Part shown: positions 44,378 through 52,157 of the stretch, one piece after another
How the letters are laid out: every line of letters starts with the position of its first letter
Numbering within the stretch: position 1 is the first letter of the stretch
Origin: Streptomyces sp. NBC_00683
GTDB taxonomy: Bacteria > Actinomycetota > Actinomycetes > Streptomycetales > Streptomycetaceae
Assembly (NCBI RefSeq): GCF_036226745.1
Contig: NZ_CP109013.1
Coordinates: 7,502,001 to 7,566,000, forward strand
Direction of reading: 5' to 3'
DNA: 64,000 nt
Made by a program: the position numbers and the translations under genes
The notes under the pieces: generated by a model
The model's input: only the letters and a program-made list of their open reading frames with translations
Told to the model about the DNA's origin: nothing
Databases searched by the model: none

Positions 44378-44412
44378 GGGCCGCCGCACACCCGCCAGGG
44401 GAGCGGCGGCCC
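44378..44412 (+). terminator. Terminator of the hotdog gene
   Basis: Perfect 10-bp stem GGGCCGCCGC/GCGGCGGCCC with a 15-nt loop, followed by TTCGCGCTGT. Confidence 0.8.
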
Positions 44413-44494
44413 TTCGCGCTGTCCGGGCCAGGTAGGCTGCCCGCCGTGCGCCGGCGGAGTGCACAGCGGCAGGATTTCTCAGGAGGGACCGGCG

Positions 44495-45160
44495 TTGCAC
44501 GTCCAGGAGTGGCTCGAGACCGTACCCGCGGTCAGCATTTACCTCCTGGTGGGGGTCGTCATCGGGCTCGAGAGCCTGGGTATTCCGCTGCCGGGCGAGA
44601 TCATCCTCGTCAGTTCGGCGCTCCTCGCCTCCCAGCACGGCGACATCGACCCCGTGGTGCTCGGCGCCTGCGCGTCCGCCGGAGCGATCATCGGTGACTC
44701 GATCGGCTATGCCATCGGCCGAAGGGGAGGCCGCCCTCTGCTCGCATGGCTCGGCGGCAGGTTCCCCAAGCACTTCGGTGAGCCCCAGATCGCACTGGCG
44801 GAGCGGTCGTTCGAGAAGTGGGGCGTGTGGGCGGTCTTCTTCGGCCGCTTCGTCGCACTGCTGCGGATCTTCGCGGGACCGCTCGCCGGCGTTCTGCGCA
44901 TGCCGTACTGGAAATTCCTGATCGCCAACGTGTTCGGCGGCATCGTCTGGGCCGGTGGCACCACGGCCGTCATCTACTCGGTGGGTGTCGTCGCCGAGGC
45001 GTGGCTCAAGCGCTTCTCGTGGCTCGGCCTGGTGGTTGCCGTACTGATCGGCCTGACCTCGATGCTGGTGCTGAAGAACCGGGCGAAGAAGGCCTCGCAG
45101 CAGTCGGCGGACAGCTCCCCCGCGGCAGCCGAGCCGGACGCGGTACCTGCCGTCGACTGA
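44495..45160 (+). CDS. DedA family membrane protein
   Basis: 221 residues, about five membrane segments, with DedA marks: PLPGEIILVSSALLA, GDSIGYAIGRRGG, FFGRFVALLRIFAGPLAGV. DedA proteins flip lipid carriers such as undecaprenyl phosphate. The start is TTG at 44495: AGGAGGG (44481-44487) lies 7 bases upstream, and no ATG or GTG fits. Confidence 0.9.
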   Translation: MHVQEWLETVPAVSIYLLVGVVIGLESLGIPLPGEIILVSSALLASQHGDIDPVVLGACASAGAIIGDSIGYAIGRRGGRPLLAWLGGRFPKHFGEPQIALAERSFEKWGVWAVFFGRFVALLRIFAGPLAGVLRMPYWKFLIANVFGGIVWAGGTTAVIYSVGVVAEAWLKRFSWLGLVVAVLIGLTSMLVLKNRAKKASQQSADSSPAAAEPDAVPAVD

Positions 45161-45171
45161 CCCCGGTGCCC

Positions 45172-45203
45172 GCGGCCGGGACCCCCTCCGGGGAGTCGGC
45201 CGC
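45172..45203. terminator. Hairpin between convergent genes
   Basis: GCGGCCG/CGGCCGC arms with an inner CCCC/GGGG pair between the stops of the DedA gene and the carbonic anhydrase gene. Confidence 0.55.
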
Positions 45204-45220
45204 GCGCCCGGCTGCCGGCA

Positions 45221-45751
45221 TCAGGCCTGGTGGGCCTTACGGTGCGCCTTCGCCAGTTCCACGTAGCCGACGGCGTTGAAGCGGATGTTCGCGAGCTCCT
45301 CGGCGGTCAGTTCCCGCTTGACCTTGGCGGGCACACCGGCGACGAGCGAACCCGGCGGCACCTGCATCCCCTGCGGTACGAGGGCCTGCGCGGCGATCAG
45401 CGAGCCGGCGCCGATGTGCGCCCCGTTGAGCACCGTGGCGCCCATGCCGATGAGGACGTCGTCCTCGATGACACAGCCGTGCAGGACCGCGTTGTGGCCG
45501 ACGGAGACCCGGGCGCCGACCGTGAGCGGGAAGCCGGGATCGGTGTGGACGCTGCAGTTGTCCTGGATGTTGCTGTCGGGGCCGAGGGAGATCGGGCCGC
45601 AGTCGGCGCGCAGCACGGCCTGGTACCAGACGCTGGAGCCCGGGGCCAACGAGACCTCGCCGATGACGACGGAGGTCGGTGCCACGAAGGCGTCCGGGTC
45701 GATGTCCGGCTCCTTGCCGCCGATGCCGGTGACCAACGCCTGTTCTGTCAT
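45221..45751 (-). CDS. Gamma-carbonic anhydrase family protein
   Basis: 176 residues of left-handed beta helix (hexapeptide repeats) with the three zinc histidines in DNCSVHTD, VGHNAVLHGC. Likely hydrates CO2 or is a relative with a different ligand. The ATG at 45751 is set by GAGGAG 6 bases upstream. Confidence 0.9.
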   Translation of the reverse strand: MTEQALVTGIGGKEPDIDPDAFVAPTSVVIGEVSLAPGSSVWYQAVLRADCGPISLGPDSNIQDNCSVHTDPGFPLTVGARVSVGHNAVLHGCVIEDDVLIGMGATVLNGAHIGAGSLIAAQALVPQGMQVPPGSLVAGVPAKVKRELTAEELANIRFNAVGYVELAKAHRKAHQA

Positions 45752-45903
45752 CGTGTGCTCCTCGGTTGCGGGTGCGGTGAGGACACGTCCTCCCACCGGT
45801 GAAACCGTAAGCGACGTCCTCTTCGTCCCGCCGGGCCGGGGTGGGGTGAACATCACAGCCTGGCGCGAGGGCCGGTCCCGTTCCGGCCGACTAACGTGAG
45901 CGG

Positions 45904-46650
45904 GTGCCGAAGAACAGAAACACGTTCTCGTCCGTGGCCCTCTGGCGGCGCCGCGTCCTTTCCCGCGCCGTCCACCGGGGCTGGGCCTGGGTGCAGGAGT
46001 CCGGCGCGGTCACCGCGCAGCACCCGGGGCGGCTGCGGTTCGGCCGCATCGGCGCCGGGACCCGGCTCGCCTTTCCGCAGGGCACCGTGTTCGGTGAGCC
46101 GTGGATCGAGCTCGGAGACCACTGCATCATCGGCGAGCAGGTGACGCTCACGGCCGGGATGATGCCCGATCTGGACCTGGGGTCCGATCCGATCCTGACC
46201 CTCGGCGACGGTGTGGTGCTCGGTCGCGGCAGCCATGTCATCGCCGACACGACGGTGACGATCGGCTCGAACACGTACTGCGGTCCGTACGTCTACATCA
46301 CCTCCACCAACCACAGCTACGACGACCCCCACGAGCCCGTCGGGAAGCAGTGGCCCCGCATGGAACCCGTCGCGATCGGTCCCGGCTGCTGGATCGGCAC
46401 CGGAGCGGTGATCCTTCCGGGGGCCAGGCTCGGGCGCAACGTGGTGGTCGCCGCCGGAGCCGTCGTACGGGGAGAGGTCCCCGACCACGCGGTCGTGGCG
46501 GGAGCGCCCGCCCGGGTGGTACGGAGCTGGGACCCCGAGAACGGCTGGCAGCCGCCGCTGCGCACGCCCGCACCGGTGCCGATCCCGGAAGGCGTCACGT
46601 CCGAACAGCTGCTGGCGGTGGCGCATCTCGAGGACACTTCCCGCGGCTGA
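45904..46650 (+). CDS. Acyltransferase of the hexapeptide-repeat family
   Basis: 248 residues. N-terminal basic helix, then a beta helix (about 45-210) with the trimeric acetyltransferase marks TSTNHSYDDP (active-site-like His) and IGPGCWIGTGAVILPGA. An O-acetyltransferase for a sugar or wall polymer is likely. GTG start, leaderless (TAACGT, 6 nt). It ends 5 bp before the convergent EamA gene stop. Confidence 0.88.
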   Translation: MPKNRNTFSSVALWRRRVLSRAVHRGWAWVQESGAVTAQHPGRLRFGRIGAGTRLAFPQGTVFGEPWIELGDHCIIGEQVTLTAGMMPDLDLGSDPILTLGDGVVLGRGSHVIADTTVTIGSNTYCGPYVYITSTNHSYDDPHEPVGKQWPRMEPVAIGPGCWIGTGAVILPGARLGRNVVVAAGAVVRGEVPDHAVVAGAPARVVRSWDPENGWQPPLRTPAPVPIPEGVTSEQLLAVAHLEDTSRG

Positions 46651-46654
46651 GTGC

Positions 46655-47521
46655 CTATCCCGTGGCCAGCAGGACGGTGCCGAGCAGGGCGAGGCCCGCA
46701 CCCGCGGCCTGGACCGCGCGCAGCCGTTCACCCAGCACGACGCGTGCGCCCAGCGCCGTCACCACCGGATACAGCGAGGCCAGGACCGCGGCCACGGTGA
46801 CCGGGCCGTGCTGGGCCGCGATCGAGTAGGTGCCGTTCGCCGCGACATCGGCGAGGCCGACGAACGCCAGCGCGGGCAGCGCGGCGAGGACGACGGCCCG
46901 GCCGCCCTCCTCGGGCAGGGCACGGCCCCCGCGGCGCACCGATACGTACAGGGCCGTGCCGCCGACAGTGATGTTGGTGACGCGCTGGACGAAGAGCGCC
47001 AGGAACAGTCCGGTGACCGTGGTGGACGCCTCGGCGATCAGGGCCATCACCGCTCCGAAACCGAAGGCCGCCAGCAGGGTGAGCACAACGGCCTGGCGCT
47101 GCACCGGGGCCCCGCGCAGCTGCGGGCCGCCTGCCAGGACCACGCCGACGACGGCCACGGCGACACCGGCGAACTGCAGCAGTCCCGGCTGTTGGCCGAC
47201 GACCAGGCCGACCCCGACCGGAACGGCGACACCCAGCGCGCCGAGCGGGGAGACCACCCCCATCGGGCCGAGGGCCAGAGCCTTGTAGAAGCTCAGCATC
47301 GCCACGGGTCCGACGGCGCCGGCCGCGACCGCGAACCAGAGCCGTCCGTCCAGCTCGCTCCACGCGCCCGTCGCCGTCACGACGACGCCGAGCACCACAG
47401 CGGCGATGCACTGCGAGACCACGACCACGGTGAGTGCGGGCGTCCGCCGGGTCAGCAGCCCGCCACCGAAGTCGGCCAGCCCCCACAGGAGGCTCGTGGC
47501 CAGGGCGAACAGTGCTGTCAT
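46655..47521 (-). CDS. EamA/DMT family transporter
   Basis: 288 residues, ten membrane segments in two EamA repeats (first LLWGLADFGGGLL, second FGFGAVMALIAEAS). Probably a metabolite or drug exporter. ATG at 47521 with GAGG 7 bases upstream. Divergent from an XRE-cupin regulator, which probably controls it. Confidence 0.9.
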   Translation of the reverse strand: MTALFALATSLLWGLADFGGGLLTRRTPALTVVVVSQCIAAVVLGVVVTATGAWSELDGRLWFAVAAGAVGPVAMLSFYKALALGPMGVVSPLGALGVAVPVGVGLVVGQQPGLLQFAGVAVAVVGVVLAGGPQLRGAPVQRQAVVLTLLAAFGFGAVMALIAEASTTVTGLFLALFVQRVTNITVGGTALYVSVRRGGRALPEEGGRAVVLAALPALAFVGLADVAANGTYSIAAQHGPVTVAAVLASLYPVVTALGARVVLGERLRAVQAAGAGLALLGTVLLATG

Positions 47522-47594
47522 CGCGTGCCTCGCAGTACAGTGCGGTGATCGGGTGGGTACACCACACCGTAGTGCAGTATTTTCGACCCTGTCA

Positions 47595-47608
47595 TCCAAA
47601 ATATTGGA
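47595..47608. promoter_or_regulatory. Candidate operator between EamA and XRE-cupin genes
   Basis: TCCAA-AATA-TTGGA dyad, 6 bp before the regulator start codon. The same gap has a second imperfect dyad (AGTACAGTGCGGTG with CACCGTAGTGCAGTA, about 47534-47575). Confidence 0.5.
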
Positions 47609-47614
47609 CGGAAC

Positions 47615-48199
47615 GTGTCTGACCTCGATCAGCTCACCCAGTCGCTCGCACGCAACCTCAAGCGCTGGCGGAGCGAGCGCGGCTTCACCCTCGACGCTCT
47701 GGCTGCCCGTGCCGGGGTCAGCCGCGGCATGATCATCCAGATCGAGCAGGCGCGTACGAACCCGAGCGTCGGCACCACCGTCAAACTCGCCGACGCACTC
47801 GGTGTGAGCATCACGACCCTTCTCGACTACGAGCAGGGGTCCCAGGTGCGCCTGGTGCCCGAAAGCCAGGCCGTGCGCATGTGGTCCACGGAGGCGGGCA
47901 GCTCGACCACGCTGCTGGTCGGCACGGAAGCACGAGGGCCCATCGAGCTCTGGTCCTGGCACCTGATGCCCGGCGAGGGAAGTGCCTCCGACCCGCACCC
48001 CGAGGGCACGGTGGAACTCCTCCACGTCAGCGCGGGCGAACTGACCCTGATCGTCGACGGTGCGGAGCACTCCGTGCCCGCCGGCACCTCCGCGACCTTC
48101 GAGGCGCACGTGCCGCACAGCTACCGCAACGACGGCACCGAGCCGGTCGACCTGACCATGGCGGTCTCCATCCCGCCGGTACGCCGGGACGGCAACTGA
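47615..48199 (+). CDS. XRE family regulator with cupin domain
   Basis: 194 residues: N-terminal HTH (about 10-65: LKRWRSERGFTLDALAARAG, SRGMIIQIEQ), C-terminal cupin (about 110-185: LMPGEGSASDPHPEGTVELL, AGTSATFEAHVPHSYRN) binding a small ligand. Such proteins often sense amino acids or related molecules and govern a divergent exporter, here EamA. Confidence 0.92.
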   Translation: MSDLDQLTQSLARNLKRWRSERGFTLDALAARAGVSRGMIIQIEQARTNPSVGTTVKLADALGVSITTLLDYEQGSQVRLVPESQAVRMWSTEAGSSTTLLVGTEARGPIELWSWHLMPGEGSASDPHPEGTVELLHVSAGELTLIVDGAEHSVPAGTSATFEAHVPHSYRNDGTEPVDLTMAVSIPPVRRDGN

Positions 48200-48223
48200 C
48201 CTCGGCCGGAGGGCTGTTAGCGT
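48196..48223 (+). promoter_or_regulatory. Leaderless promoter of the YbaK-like gene
   Basis: CTGACC (48196-48201, overlapping the previous stop codon), 16-bp spacer, TAGCGT (48218-48223), then 7 nt to the ATG. Confidence 0.6.
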
Positions 48224-48230
48224 GCCACCC

Positions 48231-48785
48231 ATGCGCGCACCACTGGGTAACTTCGAGGATGCTTCTCCCGCCGCCGACCGTCTCGGCCTGCTCCCCCCGC
48301 CCGTCGCCGAGGCGGTGGCCAAGGGCTGGGGCGACATCCCCGCCGACCGGATCGTCCACGTCGACACGGATCCGGCGATCGCCGACACCGCCGTCTTCGT
48401 CGAGCACCACGGCCCCGAGCTGCTCGACCGGTCGGCCAACTGCGTCGTCGTCGCCGGCAAGCGGGGCGGCGAGGTCACCCTGGCCGCATGTCTGGTCCTC
48501 TCGCGCACGCGCGTCGATGTGAACGGTGCGGTGCGCAAGCACCTCGGCGCACGCAAGGCGTCCTTCGCACCGATGGATGTGGCGGTCGGGGAGTCCGGCA
48601 TGGAGTACGGCGGGATCACCCCGATCGGCCTGCCCGCCACCTGGCCGCTGCTGCTCGACCCCGCAGTGGTCGACGAGGAGTGGGTGCTGATCGGCAGCGG
48701 CCGGCGCCGCGGCAAGCTGATCGTCCCGGGCAAGGCGCTGGCGGCACTGCCGGGTGCGGTGCTGGTCGAGGGCCTGGGGATCTGA
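48231..48785 (+). CDS. YbaK/EbsC-type aminoacyl-tRNA deacylase family protein
   Basis: 184 residues with the YbaK fold: NCVVVAGKRGGEVTLAACLV, conserved AVRKHLGARKASFAPMD (K of the active pocket) and ESGMEYGGITPIGLP. Family members clear mischarged tRNAs. ATG at 48231, leaderless. Confidence 0.85.
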   Translation: MRAPLGNFEDASPAADRLGLLPPPVAEAVAKGWGDIPADRIVHVDTDPAIADTAVFVEHHGPELLDRSANCVVVAGKRGGEVTLAACLVLSRTRVDVNGAVRKHLGARKASFAPMDVAVGESGMEYGGITPIGLPATWPLLLDPAVVDEEWVLIGSGRRRGKLIVPGKALAALPGAVLVEGLGI

Positions 48786-48875
48786 AGCCCGCAGCGGGAG
48801 GGCGCGGACCGGCCAAGCCCGGAGCGGGACGGCGCGGACCGGCCCGGCCCGCAGTGGGAGGGCGCGGACCCGCCC
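48786..48875. repeat. Three tandem 30-bp repeats
   Basis: Units 48786-48815, 48816-48845 and 48846-48875, about 85-90% alike, core GGGAGGGCGCGGACC. They fill the whole gap between the stops of two convergent genes. Confidence 0.9.
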
Positions 48876-48878
48876 GTT

Positions 48879-49685
48879 TCAGGTCCGGGTGCGGTTGTCC
48901 TTGAACCAGCCGACGGCGAAGTCCACCGCCGAGGTCAGCCGGATCAGCCGACTCTGCGCCGAGCCCACGCGCCCCCTCCGTACGGCCCCGTCGGTGTCCG
49001 CCCGTTCGAAGTCGCGCCCCAGCGCCGCGAAGTCGCTGTCGTCCAGCGCGACATCCTCGTACTCCCACCACTGGCGCCTGCCCCCGGGCGCCACCACACA
49101 GCGGTAGAGGCGGCGCGGCGGGTCGGGGAGCCGGTACTCGGCCAGATGAAAGGCCGTGCACGTATCGAAGCCCGTGCCCAGGAGCAGAATCCGGGCGTCG
49201 GATTCGTACAGACGGGCGAGGGGGGAGTCCTCGCCCAGATGGCAGGTGGGACGGTGCCGGGCGAGCAGTCCGCCGGCCGCCGGGCCGATCGCGGCGAACG
49301 ACGTCTGGGGGTGGGCGCTGCGCTCGGCGCCCGGTGCCAGACGGACCGTCTCGGCCAGCGTGCCCATGCCGATCGCGGGCGAGGCGGCCAGGTCGAACGG
49401 CGGCATCGACGCGTGGACGGCTGCGCGCGCCGCGTCGCTCAGCCCTCGTACCCGGTCCAGGTACGGGGGCGAGGTGTCGGAGTTCTCCGTGGTGAACGAG
49501 GGGACGACCAGCGTCCCCTCCGGTCCGAGCGCCTGCCGAAGGGCGTCGACCATGTCGACGGCGTCACCCCCCACCGCACGCATGGAGGTGTGGACCAGCA
49601 GGACACCGCCCCGCTCCACCCCGAGCCGGGACAGCTGGGCCACCGCCCGGTCGTTGCTGATCAGCTGCTCTGTCACGGCAGACAT
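48879..49685 (-). CDS. Aminoglycoside N(3)-acetyltransferase family protein
   Basis: 268 residues of the AAC(3) fold: LLVHTSMRAVGG, PEGTLVVPSFT, SAHPQTSFAAIGP (catalytic-type His region), HLGEDSPLARLY, LLLGTGFDTCTAFHLAEY. It may acetylate aminoglycosides, though many chromosomal Streptomyces members confer no resistance. ATG 49685 or GTG 49676. Confidence 0.9.
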   Translation of the reverse strand: MSAVTEQLISNDRAVAQLSRLGVERGGVLLVHTSMRAVGGDAVDMVDALRQALGPEGTLVVPSFTTENSDTSPPYLDRVRGLSDAARAAVHASMPPFDLAASPAIGMGTLAETVRLAPGAERSAHPQTSFAAIGPAAGGLLARHRPTCHLGEDSPLARLYESDARILLLGTGFDTCTAFHLAEYRLPDPPRRLYRCVVAPGGRRQWWEYEDVALDDSDFAALGRDFERADTDGAVRRGRVGSAQSRLIRLTSAVDFAVGWFKDNRTRT

Positions 49686-49720
49686 TGTCCCCGTCGTGGG
49701 ACGGGTGCGACACCGTCCTG

Positions 49721-50137
49721 TCAGGAACGGCGGGCGAGTGTCGGAATTTCGATGGCTGGGCAGCGGTCCATCACCATGTCGAGACCGGCCGCCCGCGTGC
49801 GCCCGTACGCCGCCTCGTCGACGACGCCGAGCTGGAACCAGACCGCCTTCGCGCCGGCTGCGACCGCCTCGTCGGCGACCGTGCCCGCCAGATCGCTGTT
49901 GACGAAGACGTCCACGACATCGACCGGGAACGGAATGTCCGCCAGCGCGGTGTACCCCTGCTCGCCGTGGACCGTTTCCGCCTTGGGGTGCACCGGGACT
50001 ACACGCTTGCCGAAGCGCTGAAGGACCTCGGCCACCCCGTAGGCGGCCCGCGAGCGGTTGTTGGACAGGCCGACCACCGCCCAGGTGTCGCCCGAGTCCT
50101 GAAGAATCCTGCGGACCGTCTCATCGTCTGCGTACAT
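49721..50137 (-). CDS. CoA-binding domain protein
   Basis: 138 residues, a single Rossmann-like CoA-binding domain (WAVVGLSNNRSRAAYGVAEV, GKRVVPVHPK, AKAVWFQLGVVDEAA, C-terminal MDRCPAIE). Stand-alone proteins of this kind are common; role unclear. Start at 50137 without a clear ribosome site. Confidence 0.9.
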   Translation of the reverse strand: MYADDETVRRILQDSGDTWAVVGLSNNRSRAAYGVAEVLQRFGKRVVPVHPKAETVHGEQGYTALADIPFPVDVVDVFVNSDLAGTVADEAVAAGAKAVWFQLGVVDEAAYGRTRAAGLDMVMDRCPAIEIPTLARRS

Positions 50138-50221
50138 GCCGGGGACAACGGACGTTCCCCCCGGACCATTCCCGTACAGCCGGGGGAGAGGCGGCCGCCG
50201 GACGGCGCATAGGGTGGCCGG

Positions 50222-50857
50222 ATGCAGGAGCAGTACCGGACAGTCGCTCGCGCGGGTGTGCACGAGACCGAGGTCAACCGATCGCGCTTCCTCTGCGCGC
50301 TCGCCCCCGCAGCCACCGAGCAGGAGGCGCAGGAATTCGTCGCACGCATCCGCAAGGAGCACCCCACCGCCAGCCACAACTGCTTCGCCTACGTGATCGG
50401 AGCCGACGCCTCCGTACAGAAGGCGAGCGACGACGGGGAGCCGGGCGGCACCGCGGGCGTCCCCATGCTCCAGATGCTGATGCGCCGGGAGGTGCGGTAC
50501 GCCGTCGCCGTCGTCACCCGCTACTACGGCGGCGTCAAGCTCGGCGCCGGAGGGCTGATCCGGGCGTACGGGGGCGCGGTCGGGGAAGCGCTCGACACCC
50601 TGGGCACGATCACCCGGCAGCGGTTCCGGCTGGCCACGGTCACCGTCGACCACCAGCGGGCCGGCAAGCTCGAGAACGATCTGCGCGCCACCGGCCGCTC
50701 CGTGCACGACGTGCGCTACGCGGAGGCGGTGACGATCGAGATCGGGATCCCGGACGCCGACGTCGAGGACTTCAGGGTCTGGCTCGCCGACGCGACGGCA
50801 GGCTCGGCGACGCTCGAACTGGGTGGCGAGGCCTACGGGGATGTACGGGCCGGATGA
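50222..50857 (+). CDS. YigZ/IMPACT family protein
   Basis: 211 residues with the family signature DDGEPGGTAGVPMLQMLMRR and TRYYGGVKLGAGGLIRAYG, and a C-terminal DUF1949-like domain. Related to ribosome/translation regulators. Leaderless ATG (TAGGGT, 6 nt). Confidence 0.93.
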   Translation: MQEQYRTVARAGVHETEVNRSRFLCALAPAATEQEAQEFVARIRKEHPTASHNCFAYVIGADASVQKASDDGEPGGTAGVPMLQMLMRREVRYAVAVVTRYYGGVKLGAGGLIRAYGGAVGEALDTLGTITRQRFRLATVTVDHQRAGKLENDLRATGRSVHDVRYAEAVTIEIGIPDADVEDFRVWLADATAGSATLELGGEAYGDVRAG

Positions 50858-50990
50858 GGGATCAGAGGCCCCGCGGCATTAGCGTGGTCGGGCCGGCTGC
50901 GGAAATCCGCGGCGGGCGGGGGTGCGGGGCCGGTGCGGCTCCGGGGCGGAGGAAGCGGAAGATGCAGGTCGGAGCCGTCGGAGTGATGCC

Positions 50991-52157
50991 GTGAGGATTC
51001 TGCACACCTCGGACTGGCATCTGGGGCGGTCGTTCCACCGCGTCCCCATGCTCGACGCCCAGGCCGACTACCTCGACCACCTTGTGCGGACCGTACGCGA
51101 ACACGAGGTGGACGCGGTCCTCGTGGCCGGCGATGTCTACGACCGGGCCGTACCGCCGCTCGCGGCCGTCAGGCTGTTCGACGACGCTCTGCACCGGCTC
51201 GCGGCCGCCGGAGTGCCGACCGTCATGATCTCCGGCAACCACGACTCGGCCCACAGGCTCGGCGTCGGCGCCGGCCTGATCGCACGGGCCGGTATCCATC
51301 TGCGCACCGATCCTGCGGACTGCGCGACCCCCGTCGTGCTGCACGACGCGCACGGGGACGTGGCCTTCTACGGACTGCCCTATCTGGAACCCGCGCTCGT
51401 CAAGGACACCCTGGGTGCCACGAAGGCCGGACACGAAGCGGTCCTGACCGCCGCCATGGACCGGGTCCGTGCCGACCTCGCCGACCGGCCCGCCACCACC
51501 CGCTCCGTGGTCCTCGCCCACGCGTTCGTGGCGGGCGGCGAACCCAGCGACAGCGAACGCGACATCACGGTCGGCGGTGTCGCCGCCGTCCCCGCCGGAG
51601 TCTTCGACGGTGCCGATTACACCGCCCTCGGACACCTGCACGGCTGCCAGACCGTCACCGAACGCGTCCGCTACTCGGGCTCGCCGCTCGCGTACTCCTT
51701 CTCCGAGGCCACCCACCGCAAGACGATGTGGCTGATCGACCTCGGCGCAGGCGGGGAGCTCTCCGCCGAACGCATCGACTGCCCTTCCCCGCGTCCGCTC
51801 GCACGGCTCCGGGGGCGGCTCGACACCCTCCTCGACGACGCCGGCCTGGAACGGCACGAGGAGTCCTGGGTCGAAGCCACCCTCACCGACCCGGTACGGC
51901 CCGACGAGCCGATGGCCCGCCTCCTGGCCCGTTACCCGCACACCCTCAGCCTCGTGTTCGAACCCGAGCGTGCCCCCGAGGACCCCCTCGCCTCGTACGC
52001 CCAGCGTCTCCGGGGCCGGGACGACCAGCAGATCGCGGAGGACTTCGTGGCCCACGTGCGCGGCGGCAGCGGACCCAGCGAGCAGGAGCGCACGGTGCTG
52101 CGCGCCGCATTCGACGACGTACGGGTGAGCGACAGCGTGCACGAGGTGTCCCGTTGA
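50991..52157 (+). CDS. sbcD: Exonuclease SbcD (Mre11-type nuclease subunit)
   Basis: 388 residues with the metallophosphoesterase motifs in order: TSDWHLG, AGDVYDR, SGNHDS, LAHAFV, GHLHGCQ. Nuclease partner of SbcC, opening hairpins and covalently blocked DNA ends. GTG 50991 with GGAG 7 bases upstream. A TAGCGT box at 50880-50885 suggests a leadered transcript. It overlaps sbcC by 4 bp (TTGA). Confidence 0.96.
   Translation: MRILHTSDWHLGRSFHRVPMLDAQADYLDHLVRTVREHEVDAVLVAGDVYDRAVPPLAAVRLFDDALHRLAAAGVPTVMISGNHDSAHRLGVGAGLIARAGIHLRTDPADCATPVVLHDAHGDVAFYGLPYLEPALVKDTLGATKAGHEAVLTAAMDRVRADLADRPATTRSVVLAHAFVAGGEPSDSERDITVGGVAAVPAGVFDGADYTALGHLHGCQTVTERVRYSGSPLAYSFSEATHRKTMWLIDLGAGGELSAERIDCPSPRPLARLRGRLDTLLDDAGLERHEESWVEATLTDPVRPDEPMARLLARYPHTLSLVFEPERAPEDPLASYAQRLRGRDDQQIAEDFVAHVRGGSGPSEQERTVLRAAFDDVRVSDSVHEVSR

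Noticed and set aside
46655..48733. 692-codon minus-strand frame fusing the EamA protein to upstream sequence
   Set aside because: Only the last 288 codons are EamA, with an own ribosome site at 47521; the rest is antisense to the XRE-cupin and YbaK genes.
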